21,515 nt of DNA from an uncultured Pedobacter sp. (GCA_946478755.1 CAMLDJ010000068.1:1-21515), one strand, 5' to 3'; positions 8,179 to 17,264 are shown, counted from the stretch's first letter. Translations and numbers: made by a program. Notes: generated by a model from the letters alone, not told the origin.

Positions 8179-8202
8179 CTTAGCGTAGCTGAATATTTAA
8201 AT
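8165..8202. terminator. Possible shared hairpin over two convergent stop codons
   Basis: Two copies of ATTTAAAT (8165-8172 and 8195-8202) and two AGCT blocks (8177-8180 and 8187-8190) can pair into an interrupted stem around TAGCGT. Both the regulator stop (8176-8178) and the aldolase stop (8180-8182) lie inside it. With one base between the genes there is no other room for a terminator outside coding sequence. The stem is AT-rich and no T tract follows on either strand, so terminator function is weakly supported. Confidence 0.25.
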
Positions 8203-9112
8203 CACCTCTCAAATTATTGTAATTGCTATACAAACTTTCTATCTCTTTAACGATCGTATTGCTGAAAACACCAACATCCCTGCGGGTGAACGTAGAGATG
8301 CTTAAGCCCCTTTTTTGCAGGAAATACTTGGATACGATTGGATACACGTTATGCATGACATCCATATTATCAATCAGGAACTGCTGTGCCTTTTTCAGCT
8401 CCTGTTCCATCTGCTGATTGTTGTAATTATTGCAGAGCCATACGATAAGCTCCGGAAAGTAATTTCCCTGAATACACGACAAACCTGCAGAACCTGCCTT
8501 TAAGGAATCTATTGCATGAACCATGTAGGCATCATAAAGCCCGAAGTTTTTATAGTCTTTCGTTACGCTGAGCTTTTCTTTGATCTGTTCCAGATCCAGG
8601 CAGGTATCTTTATGATAGATCAGCCTTCCTGTTTCTACAAACTGCTGTAACTGTCCGGCATTTAAAGTCCTTTTATAAGGTACGGGACATTCATAAAACC
8701 CAAGCGGGATACCGGGTGTATGGCCAAACAGTTCAAACACACGTTGGTCAAACACTTCATCTGTCTCCTGTTCTTCTGCCAGTAAACTGGCAATCATAAT
8801 TACCGCTTTTGTCCCCAGGTCATTTACCCTTTTAACAAAGTCAGCTTGTTTTTGAATTGCACCGCCAAAGGTCCCGGTAGCTACCACCGGTACGGCGCCA
8901 TCTGCAACCGCTATTACATGGCTGATCACCTTCAGCCGTTCCTCATCCGTCAGCTCAAACATTTCGCTCGAAAGGCAATTCGCAAATAATCCCGATGCTC
9001 CTGCCTTTAAATATACCTCTGTGAGTTCCGTAAGCGCTTTATAATCTATCTCCCCATTGCCGGAAAAAGGCGTAAGCATGACCGGGATGAACCCTTTTTG
9101 TGAGTTTTCCAT
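8180..9112 (-). CDS. DapA/NanA-family class I aldolase or dehydratase
   Basis: The protein has 310 residues, the family's usual size, and no signal peptide, so it is cytoplasmic. It opens with GFIPVMLTPF, the normal first strand of these TIM barrels. The expected Schiff-base lysine is K168 (LIYHKDT) and the partner tyrosine Y140 (GFYECPVPY). The carboxylate-binding GTTGE/GSTGE loop of dihydrodipicolinate synthase and sialate lyase is altered to NCLSSE (45-50), so a lysine-biosynthesis role is unlikely. Family members cleave or dehydrate 2-keto-3-deoxy sugar acids. Its place behind a symporter (59 nt upstream) and an enzyme set suggests it handles a sugar acid released from the glycan. N-acetylneuraminate lyase is an alternative, but no other sialic acid gene is seen. 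It is the last gene of the long minus-strand unit. Confidence 0.88.
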   Translation of the reverse strand: MENSQKGFIPVMLTPFSGNGEIDYKALTELTEVYLKAGASGLFANCLSSEMFELTDEERLKVISHVIAVADGAVPVVATGTFGGAIQKQADFVKRVNDLGTKAVIMIASLLAEEQETDEVFDQRVFELFGHTPGIPLGFYECPVPYKRTLNAGQLQQFVETGRLIYHKDTCLDLEQIKEKLSVTKDYKNFGLYDAYMVHAIDSLKAGSAGLSCIQGNYFPELIVWLCNNYNNQQMEQELKKAQQFLIDNMDVMHNVYPIVSKYFLQKRGLSISTFTRRDVGVFSNTIVKEIESLYSNYNNLRGDLNIQLR

Positions 9113-9171
9113 TTTATATTGTCTAGTAATTTGTTTTAAAGTGTTTATACGACCTGTCTAAGCCTGAAAGG

Positions 9172-10740
9172 TTAGTCAGCGGTTTTTAATTCTTTGTTCT
9201 TCAATTTTGTTAAAAATACCCCTACAAGAAAAATGCTTAGGGTGCCTATCACAATGATCATATTCTTGTGCATCGAATTTCTAAGGAACTCATACTGCGC
9301 CGGCAGGTAAGTAGAAAATGTCATCCAGATGATAACGACAATACCGATCATCGTCGCAATCAGCGCTTCGTGGTTTTTTGTCTGCCGGCTGGCAATGCCC
9401 AGCAGGAATAATCCTAACATACCTGCGGCAAAAATACCGGACAGTTCCCACCACACATCCAGAATACTTTTTACCCCTATCATCGCAATTCCTGCACCCA
9501 TTCCCAGCAAACCGAAAACTACAGTAGCCATATGCAGAAGGGACAGGTTCTGTTTATCGGTGATATCAGGCCGGAAATATCTTTTATAGATATCAACCGT
9601 AAAAACCGTCGCGGAGGAGTTCATTCCGGAACTAATGGTACTCATTGCCGCCGAAAGGATAGCTGATACAATCAGCCCAACCAGTCCGGCAGGTATTTTC
9701 GTGACCATAAAATGTGGCATGATCTTATCCCCGTAATCCGCAGGCTGCAATGATTTTTCCAGGCTTGCAATTTCTGCTGCCGGAGCATTAAGCGGTAAAC
9801 GCTCTATCGCTACCTGATGTTTAATGCTTTCGATCAATTCCGGATGTACTTCGTAATAGGCATATAAACAGGAACCGATCACAAAGAACATCAGCGATGC
9901 CGGTACATATAGCCATACACACAACCAAATGGATTTAGAGGCAGCTTTAGACGATGATGCAGTATGGTAACGCTGTACATAGTTCTGATCCATACCAAAG
10001 TTGTTCAGGTTGATAAAAAAGCCATACAGCAGTACCACCCAGAAGGAGGAGCTGATAAAATCAGGAGAAAAACTCCCCAGACTGAATTTATCAGACGATT
10101 TACCAATTTCAATTACTTTTGATAGGCCACCCGGCATATTTGTGATGATCAGGTAAAGGATCAGTAAGGCGCCGAAGGTTTTTACTACGGCCTGAACCAC
10201 TTCAGTCCAGATGACCGCTTCAATTCCACCCAGTACGGTATAAATGATAATACAAACCCCCATAACCAGCATGATCATTTGCATGGAATAACCGGTAAGC
10301 GCCTGTAAACTGAGCGCAATCCCAAAAAATATAGAACCCATGCGGGCAAGTTGGGTCAGCAAAAAGCAAATTACGGCATAAGTTCGTGCCCAGGCACCGA
10401 AACGGTGTTCCAAATGGGTATAAGCAGATATTTCGCCTGTATTGCGATAAAAAGGTACAAAATATTTTGAGGCCACCCATGCGGCAAGCGGCATAGAAAT
10501 ACTGAATACAAAGGCATTCCAGTTTCCACCGAAAGCCTTCCCTGGCACGCCTAAAAAGGTATTACTGCTTAAAAAAGTAGCATAAATGGATAAGCCGATC
10601 GCCCATCCTGGTATGAGTCCGGATGCCTTGGTAAACTGATCTGAATTTTTATTGTTACGGGAAAAATAAATCCCCACCAATATCATTCCGATAAGGTAAA
10701 TCACAATTATAGCGAGATCAAAAATGGGAAGACCCTTCAT
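9172..10740 (-). CDS. Sodium:solute symporter (SSS family), probably sugar or sugar-acid uptake
   Basis: I start at the ATG at 10738-10740 (MKGLPIFDLAIIVIYLIGM), giving 522 residues; the open frame extends to a TTG at 10776 that would add a polar tail not typical of the family. The protein is a multi-span inner-membrane transporter, about 13 helices by eye. SSS hallmarks include GWAIGLSIYATFLSSNTFLG in the second helix, LGGIEAVIWTEVVQ, and the conserved AAMSTISSGMNSSATVFTVD segment of the sodium-binding region. SSS proteins couple sodium entry to uptake of sugars, sialic acid, amino acids or organic acids. Here the partner aldolase directly downstream suggests a monosaccharide or sugar acid freed by the upstream hydrolases. 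A 131-nt AT-rich gap follows the GH2 gene, so an internal promoter is possible. Confidence 0.95.
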   Translation of the reverse strand: MKGLPIFDLAIIVIYLIGMILVGIYFSRNNKNSDQFTKASGLIPGWAIGLSIYATFLSSNTFLGVPGKAFGGNWNAFVFSISMPLAAWVASKYFVPFYRNTGEISAYTHLEHRFGAWARTYAVICFLLTQLARMGSIFFGIALSLQALTGYSMQMIMLVMGVCIIIYTVLGGIEAVIWTEVVQAVVKTFGALLILYLIITNMPGGLSKVIEIGKSSDKFSLGSFSPDFISSSFWVVLLYGFFINLNNFGMDQNYVQRYHTASSSKAASKSIWLCVWLYVPASLMFFVIGSCLYAYYEVHPELIESIKHQVAIERLPLNAPAAEIASLEKSLQPADYGDKIMPHFMVTKIPAGLVGLIVSAILSAAMSTISSGMNSSATVFTVDIYKRYFRPDITDKQNLSLLHMATVVFGLLGMGAGIAMIGVKSILDVWWELSGIFAAGMLGLFLLGIASRQTKNHEALIATMIGIVVIIWMTFSTYLPAQYEFLRNSMHKNMIIVIGTLSIFLVGVFLTKLKNKELKTAD

Positions 10741-10871
10741 TTGGCGGTTGGTTGACTTATAAATTGGTTTAAACAAATATCCTGTTGCAGGAATCTATAT
10801 TAATATAACATTTTCGCTATGTATTGTAATATCTTATCTAATTTTAAACATCTTTCATTGAAAAAATTGAA
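10741..10871 (-). promoter_or_regulatory. 131-nt gap before the symporter, possible internal promoter
   Basis: This is the widest gap in the catabolic unit, where other spacings run from a 4-nt overlap to 59 nt. On the minus strand it holds GATATTTG (about 10779-10772), one mismatch from the Bacteroidota -7 pattern TAnnTTTG, but no clear -33 partner. It also contains a 12-base palindrome TATATTAATATA at 10796-10807. This allows separate transcription of symporter and aldolase but does not show it. Confidence 0.25.
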
Positions 10872-13800
10872 TTATTGTACATCCAAACCATCAATGCTCA
10901 ATCCCGCCGCATCCTCGGCAATCAGCCGTACTCTATAGGTGCCGGCATTAATCATGGTACCGGTATTGGTATTGAAATAATTCCATTTGCCTTTTTTAGT
11001 TGCCGCAAATAGGATTGGTTCCGCAGTTTTTAACACCGTACCATCCAGGGTTAAAATTTCAAGCTTACCTTTCAGGTTATGATCAAAAGGATTGTGGTAT
11101 TTAACCGTAAGGGAATAGGTATCAGCAACACCAACAGTCATCCGCCATTCCAGCACATCGCCGGATGGCTTTTTAAAGGTGACCCGCTCCTTGCCCATCA
11201 GCATCTCCTTTACCAGCCCGGCACCAATTAAACCGGCATTCGTAGCTTTGTAAGTGCTCAGGCTTTTCAGATCATAGGCAGGCTGCATATTGGTTTTAGG
11301 CAATACGGCTATGGTATACATTGCTGCGTTTAAAGCATTGGGGCCCGGTGTAATGGTTGCCTCTTTTATAAAGCCTTTCTTGTAAACGTTAAAGGTTTGT
11401 TCTTTACTGTTTGTAATTGTGGTTTTGGTGTCCTCAAAGTCAGAAAGCCAGCCTAACTTACGCTTCGCATTGGCATCAACAGCTACATATACATCGGCAT
11501 CAGCAGTTACTTTAAACTGTTCCGCTGCAGTCGACCTGTTTACCGTTTGTATCCATTCTGCCCCATACAACGCAGAAGGCAAGGCAGTAAAAGAGATCTT
11601 TTCATCAGCATATTGCTGATCACCGATATCCATCCAGGTTAGCGGTTTCGCCTCCGTTTTTCCGTGGCTGATGATACCCTGACTTTCCATGGCAGGTCGT
11701 ATATTTTTATCGATTGAAGCAATGGCAATAGCAGAAATAACTGCCTGACCTGATTTTACCTGGGGGAAGGAGACGGTCAGCATACCGCCTTTAACCTGTG
11801 CCTTTACAGTCTTCTTAAGTGCAGCATCATGTCCGGCTGATGCCCAGATGTCCAGATCTTTAAACAAGGTCCTGCCGTTTATGGCCACATCAAACAAACG
11901 CATTCCTGAGGCATCCATTCCTCCTCCTGTACCCAGCCATGGTTCTATAAAATACAATTCTACCAGGTATTCCCCATCTGGAACAGGAAAATGGAAACTT
12001 AGCTGATCCCGCCCATACCGGAAGGTCTGGAACAGTTTTTCATCTTGTGTGCCCTTTACCGGATCGAACGTACGACGCTGACTGGCAAAAAAAGCCGGCA
12101 TGCCAGGAAAGCTATGTGTCCAGGACTGTGAACCAAAGCTTTCGGGAGTTAAAGCCCTGTCAGCCAGCCATACCTGCCCGTTCCTGTCTTTATATTCCGG
12201 CCCGCCACAGTTCAGCCTGTACAGGTAGTGATAGTTCTTCTCTGCAGCTGTCATATTTTCAGCGCCTCTGGCAAATTCACCAAAATGAGGTGCCCGAGGT
12301 AAGTTATTTAACACAATATAATCTTTAGCCACGGCTTTTCCGTTCACATAGCCGACGGCATATAACACATTGTACCGAATATCCGCTCCATCCCATTGAA
12401 AATGTGTTCCGATCGCGCCACGTTTCCTTCTTCCCAATGGGGCAGCATTCACATCATTGAAAAGCTCGACCTCATCACAATTTGAGTATACGGTGATGCT
12501 ATCCTTTTTACCCGGTTTCAACCACCTTTCCGGCCAGGTATGCGAAACAATGTATACCATTGGTTCCGTCTCTTGGGGTGCATAATTGGCCCGGAACATG
12601 TAGAACACATCTAAGGGTTCCTCCCATGGCGTAAACATACCTTTATAGTTGATGGGGCCAACGCGGTCCAGCTCTCTTAAGCCTTCTCCTCCCTGTACCC
12701 TGCCCGGGTTATCGTGCGAGCTGTACAGCCAGAAATAATGTCCTGCGGCCTTATCCTTCACAGATTCGGCCAGCCTAACCTTGGTTTCCATCAGCTGGGT
12801 CATGTTGTTTTCGCTATATGGCCCTTTTTGCAGAAACGGACCTTCAGTGTGCAGGTCGAGGGTACGCCATGCACCATATTCGCCAATAAGCACCTGGCGT
12901 TGAATATCGTCAGCGTAGGTTAAAGGGTCACCACCATAAGTCCCGGTCCAGTTTTGAGGCACATCCCAGTCGGTTCCTTTACCACCATTACAGGTGGTTA
13001 CCTTCCGCTGTGCTGATGCCGTGGGGTCCAGTTTACGGATCAATGCTGTGCATTCCTTTGCAAAATCTTCAGGCAAAGTGCTTTCATTCTCCAGTCCCCA
13101 CAATACCACCGAAGGACTGTTCCTTCTTTCCCTTACCCAGTCTTTAAGCAGCGCTTTAAAGTTAGCCCTGAATTCGGGTGTATCATACCAGATATGCGCT
13201 GCCATTTGCGTCCATGACAAAATTCCGAGCTTGTCCCAGTATTCCTGGTAACGCAGGTTGTGCGGCTGGTGCGCATCACGAAAAGCGTTAAAACCCGCAG
13301 CTTTGATCTGCATCACACGTGAGCGGATCTGTTCGGCGCTAAAAGCATGGCTCTGTCCGATCAAATGCTCATATTCTGCCACGCCATTGATAAAAACGGG
13401 CTTTCCGTTCAGTAAAAACCGCTTGCTGTCGGCCGCGTTTTCTCCTATCGGCCAGCTGATCCAGCGAATACCATATGGCGTCTTCAATTCATCAATTACC
13501 CTTGATCCTTCTATAACGCTCGTTTTTAAAGTGTATAAATATGGGTGTTCCAGAGACCATAGCTTTACATTTTTCAATTGACCGGTTTGCTGCGCCAATG
13601 TCAGCACCTTTCCAGGCAATAGCTGCTCTGTACGTTTAAGCTCGGATATTTTCTTACCTGTACGGTCAAACAGCTGATGGAGTACAGTGATCGTGCGAAC
13701 GCTGCGACTGTAATTTTTAAGCTCGGTTTCCATATTCAGCACAGCTGATTTTTCGGAAACCTTATCGTTGTTCCATACGTGTACACCGAAAGGCTCAATC

Positions 13801-14399
13801 CTGACGTCATTGGTCACAAGAAGCTGTACCGGCCGAAATATTCCCATGGGTTGCGAACCTTCAGAGAAACCCCGTTCTGTTGAACAGCCACCGTCAACCC
13901 AGGGGAGATCCTTGATATTCGCCGGATGATCGGCGCGGACCGCCAGCAGATTGGGCTGGTTATTTAATTTGACAACGGCGGTGATATCCAGGGTAAAGGT
14001 GGTACGGCCACCGGCATGATAACCTACCTTTTTGCCGTTCAACCAAACGGTAGCATAAGAGCCTACGCCTTCAAAATAAAGAAAGAACCGCTTCCCCGCC
14101 TGTTTCTCGTTTGTGGTAAAGGTTTTCCGGTACCAGGCATAGCCATGTCTGTTGCCATGCAGCATCCTCCGGCAACCTTCATACTGGTCCCAGTTGTGGG
14201 GTACATTAACTTTGGTCCAGCCTTTATCGTTAAAGCTACTTTGTTCAAAGCCATTGTAAGCATTGATATTTATATCATCAGCAATACTTTGCCATCCCTC
14301 ATTCAGTGTAGTGCTTTTGCGTACCGGGGTTTGTGTAAACCCTGTGCTCGTTAAAAAAAGGCCTATCAGAAAAGCAACGACTTTCCTTTTATTCATCAT
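10872..14399 (-). CDS. Multidomain GH2 glycosidase (beta-galactosidase-like) with malectin and C-terminal beta-sandwich domains
   Basis: The protein has 1,175 residues, longer than simple GH2 enzymes. Order of domains: signal peptide (1-22, ending GFTQ); GH2 sugar-binding domain (about 32-200, with VPHNWDQYEG and GYAWYRKTF); immunoglobulin-like domain (about 205-312); TIM barrel (about 320-605) with the acid/base motif WGLENES (E439) and the likely nucleophile in IGEYGAW (E507); a further Ig-like domain (about 612-697); a malectin-like domain (about 722-897, YHYLYRLNCGG, DGEYLVELYFIEP, FDVAINGR); and two beta-sandwich segments (about 923-1035 and 1045-1175), the last CBM-like. The enzyme retains a beta-linked sugar from a non-reducing end; galactose is the commonest substrate, but glucuronate, mannose or arabinose are possible. 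Its ATG overlaps the GH95 stop as ATGA (14396-14399), indicating coupled translation. Probably periplasmic. Confidence 0.93.
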   Translation of the reverse strand: MMNKRKVVAFLIGLFLTSTGFTQTPVRKSTTLNEGWQSIADDININAYNGFEQSSFNDKGWTKVNVPHNWDQYEGCRRMLHGNRHGYAWYRKTFTTNEKQAGKRFFLYFEGVGSYATVWLNGKKVGYHAGGRTTFTLDITAVVKLNNQPNLLAVRADHPANIKDLPWVDGGCSTERGFSEGSQPMGIFRPVQLLVTNDVRIEPFGVHVWNNDKVSEKSAVLNMETELKNYSRSVRTITVLHQLFDRTGKKISELKRTEQLLPGKVLTLAQQTGQLKNVKLWSLEHPYLYTLKTSVIEGSRVIDELKTPYGIRWISWPIGENAADSKRFLLNGKPVFINGVAEYEHLIGQSHAFSAEQIRSRVMQIKAAGFNAFRDAHQPHNLRYQEYWDKLGILSWTQMAAHIWYDTPEFRANFKALLKDWVRERRNSPSVVLWGLENESTLPEDFAKECTALIRKLDPTASAQRKVTTCNGGKGTDWDVPQNWTGTYGGDPLTYADDIQRQVLIGEYGAWRTLDLHTEGPFLQKGPYSENNMTQLMETKVRLAESVKDKAAGHYFWLYSSHDNPGRVQGGEGLRELDRVGPINYKGMFTPWEEPLDVFYMFRANYAPQETEPMVYIVSHTWPERWLKPGKKDSITVYSNCDEVELFNDVNAAPLGRRKRGAIGTHFQWDGADIRYNVLYAVGYVNGKAVAKDYIVLNNLPRAPHFGEFARGAENMTAAEKNYHYLYRLNCGGPEYKDRNGQVWLADRALTPESFGSQSWTHSFPGMPAFFASQRRTFDPVKGTQDEKLFQTFRYGRDQLSFHFPVPDGEYLVELYFIEPWLGTGGGMDASGMRLFDVAINGRTLFKDLDIWASAGHDAALKKTVKAQVKGGMLTVSFPQVKSGQAVISAIAIASIDKNIRPAMESQGIISHGKTEAKPLTWMDIGDQQYADEKISFTALPSALYGAEWIQTVNRSTAAEQFKVTADADVYVAVDANAKRKLGWLSDFEDTKTTITNSKEQTFNVYKKGFIKEATITPGPNALNAAMYTIAVLPKTNMQPAYDLKSLSTYKATNAGLIGAGLVKEMLMGKERVTFKKPSGDVLEWRMTVGVADTYSLTVKYHNPFDHNLKGKLEILTLDGTVLKTAEPILFAATKKGKWNYFNTNTGTMINAGTYRVRLIAEDAAGLSIDGLDVQ

Positions 14400-17215
14400 C
14401 TCTCCAAATCTCCATTCAATTTATATGTTGCCCCCTTCTCGGTGGCGATGCTGGTAATTTTATTTCCATAGCGCAGCAAACAAATGCCACCTGCTTTGGA
14501 ATAGACATTCAATGAAGTCAGCACTCCACCGCTCCATTTAAAACTTAACTCAAAGCCACCGCGTGCGCAAATCCCCTTCACTTCACCCTCCGGTAAATCG
14601 GCTGGTAAAGCGGGCAATATCTCGACAAACTGGCTGTGGCTTTGCAAGAGCATTTCCCCAATACCTGCTGCACCACCAAAATTGCCATCAATCTGAAAGG
14701 GCGGATGTGCATCAAACAGGTTTACATAAGCACCACCGCCTTTTGCTGCCGGACTGATCAGCATTTTTACCATTTTCATAGCGTGATCACCGTCCTTAAA
14801 TCTTGCCCAGAAATTGATCTTCCAGGCCAGGCTCCAGCCAGTGCCTTCATCGCCCCGGTAAATCAGCGACTGGCGTGCCGCTTTCATCATGTCCGGTGTA
14901 TCCCAGGTAATGTCATTGCCCGGATGTACCCCCCACAAGTGGGATACGTGCCTGTGTTTATTGGTGGTATCATCCTTATCTGCCAGCCATTCCTGCAATT
15001 GCCCATATTTACCGATCTGGTTGGGTGCAAGCAGCTTAAGCTTCTCTTCTAATGTTTTCCTGAATGCTGCATCGGTACCCAATACTGCTGTGGCTGCAAT
15101 GCAATTTTTAAACAGCGTGCGGATGATCTGATGATCCATTGCTGGTCCTGCTACCAGTCCGCCGTTTTCCGGAGAGTTCGAAGGTGTACTGATCAGCCAG
15201 CCTGTTTTCGGATCTTTTATCAGAAAATCTACAAAAAAAACAGCTGCCTGTTTCATTAAAGGGTAGGCTTCTTCCTTAAGGAACGACTTGTTTTGTGTAA
15301 ACAAGTAATGATCCCATAAGTGCTGACTTAACCAACCGGCACCCGACACCCATATACCATGATTAGAGGCGTTTATTGGCGCTGTTCCGTTCCACAAATC
15401 TGTATTGTGGTGCAGTACCCATCCGTTGGCATTATAGTGTACTTTTGCCGTCACCGCTCCATTCCTTGCCAGTGCATGTATCTTCTTAAATAGCGGCTCG
15501 TTCATCGCAGGCAGATTCAGGATCCCCGTTGGCCAGTAATTCATTTCCAGGTTAATATTGGTGGTATATTTACTGCCCCATGGCGGGGTAAGCAAGTCGT
15601 TCCATATCCCCTGAAGGTTAGCGGGCTGCGTTCCTGGCCTGGAACTTGAAATGAGTAAATATCGTCCGTACTGCATAAACAAGGCAGCAAAAGAAGGATC
15701 TTTTGAACCGGCAAACCGTTCTATACGTTCATCTGTTGGCAGATTTTCATTTTCTCCTTTCCCAAAATTAACGGAAAAGGTGTTATAGTACTTCTGGTAT
15801 TCTTTGATGTGGGCTGTTTTAACCTGTGCATAAGTTTTCTGCCGCAGGCCGGCAATGGCGTTGACACAGGCCGTAGCCGGATTCCCGCTTACATTTTTAT
15901 CGTTGATAAAATTGGTACCCGCAGTTAGATATAAGGTAACATCATCCGCATTGCTGATACTGATCTTGCCCGGGCTGACCAGTATTTTACCTTTTGTGAC
16001 CACTGCTTTAAGCTGGCTTTCGCCTTTTAAAACCCCTCCCCTTACCTTTAAAGTAAGTGACAGGGTATTTCCATCCAGCTTTTTGACAGCACTATATTTA
16101 TGCGGACTGGACAACAGGGCGTCCAGGCTAATTCGACCTTTTTTATCTGCTGTTAAGCGGATGACAATGGCCTGGTTGGGCTGACTGGCGAAATATTCCC
16201 TCAGGTAGTTTACTCCGTTTAAAGTATAGGACGTGCTGGCCACAGCAGTACTCAAATCCAGCTTCCGTTTATAATTGGTTACTTGAGAGGCCTGGTTCTT
16301 AAAGCTAAGATACAAATCGCCAAAGGGTTGATAACTGGCCTGAAATTGAGCAACCTCCGGGGGCTCATCATCCTGGATCTTATACTTCCAGGCTTTAACC
16401 AGTGACACGCCGCTTCCTGGCTGTTCACCTTCAGGGTAAACCGAAATCGCACGGCTGGTATCTTTATATCCCGCAATCCCCCCTTTATCAAAATAGTTCA
16501 GTACCTGTACGGCAATCGTGTTTTTTCCCTTTTTAAGCAATTTGGCGGGAATGGCATATTTTCTGGCTGAAGTGCCATCGGTATTGCCGACAAGCGTTCC
16601 GTTCACATAAGTAAAATCCTGATCCCGGATGCGGTTCAGGTCGAGCACCAGGTTTTTACCCAGCCAGTTTTCCGGTACTTCAAAGGTGGTCCGCAGCCAT
16701 ACTGCACCATCAAAACCCTCAAGCCCTACTCTTTCCCAGCCCTCATAACTCGGAACCGAAATTGTTTTCCATTGCTCATCATCATAGTTTTCCTTTGACG
16801 GATCACCCTGCATGCCCTTAAGGGATTTCATATCTGCAACCCATTTGCCCCTGTCGCCCGCCAGGCTTTTCGAACCCATGAATTTTTCCTCTGCCAGCTT
16901 TTCTGCCGCTGCCTGTTTTCCTTCAAAGAGCAGTTTTCTAATCTCAGCCAGATAGCCTGCAGCACCTTTATGGTTATAATCCCGGGGGCCACCTGTCCAT
17001 AAGGTCTCTTCATTAAACTGAATGCGGTCCTTTTTGATCCCGGCAAACACCATTGCCCCAATACGGCCATTGCCAATTGGTAATGCATCTGTCCAGTTCA
17101 CTGCAGGCTGCTTATACCATAACTGATACGCAGGTTCCTGGGCTGCAGCGTTTGTGACGATCAGAAAACTGATCAATATCGCAGATCTCCAGGCTAAAGA
17201 ACTTATGAAATTCAT
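14396..17215 (-). CDS. GH95 alpha-L-fucosidase/alpha-L-galactosidase with a nested jelly-roll domain
   Basis: I start at the ATG at 17213-17215 (MNFISSLAWRSAILISFLIV, signal peptide ending NAAAQ), giving 939 residues; a TTG 21 nt upstream is less likely. Using numbering from that TTG (subtract 7), the GH95 N-domain starts WYKQPAVNWTDALPIGNGRIGAM (40-62) and RIQFNEETLWTGGPRDY, then is interrupted after KFMG (about 121) and resumes at YQPFGDLYL (about 302). The intervening 175 residues look like a carbohydrate-binding jelly roll. The (alpha/alpha)6 catalytic domain has TTNINLEMNYWP (N560, N562), STPSNSPENGG (E690) and FQIDGNFGG (D850), matching the Asn/Asn-assisted Asp base and Glu acid known for GH95. 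It inverts alpha-1,2-linked L-fucose or L-galactose. Which sugar it prefers is not decided here. It lies 49 nt after GH28 and overlaps GH2 by 4 nt. Confidence 0.95.
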   Translation of the reverse strand: MNFISSLAWRSAILISFLIVTNAAAQEPAYQLWYKQPAVNWTDALPIGNGRIGAMVFAGIKKDRIQFNEETLWTGGPRDYNHKGAAGYLAEIRKLLFEGKQAAAEKLAEEKFMGSKSLAGDRGKWVADMKSLKGMQGDPSKENYDDEQWKTISVPSYEGWERVGLEGFDGAVWLRTTFEVPENWLGKNLVLDLNRIRDQDFTYVNGTLVGNTDGTSARKYAIPAKLLKKGKNTIAVQVLNYFDKGGIAGYKDTSRAISVYPEGEQPGSGVSLVKAWKYKIQDDEPPEVAQFQASYQPFGDLYLSFKNQASQVTNYKRKLDLSTAVASTSYTLNGVNYLREYFASQPNQAIVIRLTADKKGRISLDALLSSPHKYSAVKKLDGNTLSLTLKVRGGVLKGESQLKAVVTKGKILVSPGKISISNADDVTLYLTAGTNFINDKNVSGNPATACVNAIAGLRQKTYAQVKTAHIKEYQKYYNTFSVNFGKGENENLPTDERIERFAGSKDPSFAALFMQYGRYLLISSSRPGTQPANLQGIWNDLLTPPWGSKYTTNINLEMNYWPTGILNLPAMNEPLFKKIHALARNGAVTAKVHYNANGWVLHHNTDLWNGTAPINASNHGIWVSGAGWLSQHLWDHYLFTQNKSFLKEEAYPLMKQAAVFFVDFLIKDPKTGWLISTPSNSPENGGLVAGPAMDHQIIRTLFKNCIAATAVLGTDAAFRKTLEEKLKLLAPNQIGKYGQLQEWLADKDDTTNKHRHVSHLWGVHPGNDITWDTPDMMKAARQSLIYRGDEGTGWSLAWKINFWARFKDGDHAMKMVKMLISPAAKGGGAYVNLFDAHPPFQIDGNFGGAAGIGEMLLQSHSQFVEILPALPADLPEGEVKGICARGGFELSFKWSGGVLTSLNVYSKAGGICLLRYGNKITSIATEKGATYKLNGDLER

Positions 17216-17264
17216 CTCTTTATAATGTTGATACAAATTAAATTAATAACAGGGCATCCTTAAA

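Noticed and set aside
10741..10776. TTG start twelve codons upstream of the symporter ATG
   Set aside because: Family proteins start close to the first membrane helix, which fits the ATG at 10740.
10796..10807. 12-base palindrome TATATTAATATA between the GH2 and symporter genes
   Set aside because: Such palindromes arise often by chance in AT-rich DNA; nothing else supports an operator.
12047..13581. Several plus-strand ORFs of about 70-107 codons over the GH2 gene, and similar ones over SusC, GH95 and GH28
   Set aside because: They lie fully antisense to strong coding genes, show no recognisable domain and look like chance open frames.
15233..15240. Run of eight A (eight T on the coding strand) inside GH95, a possible slippage or frameshift site
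   Set aside because: The frame is intact on both sides and encodes the expected family sequence (AVFFVDF), so there is no sign of a frameshift.
17216..17236. TTG start seven codons upstream of the GH95 ATG
   Set aside because: The ATG at 17215 directly opens a normal signal peptide; the TTG only adds a short polar tail.
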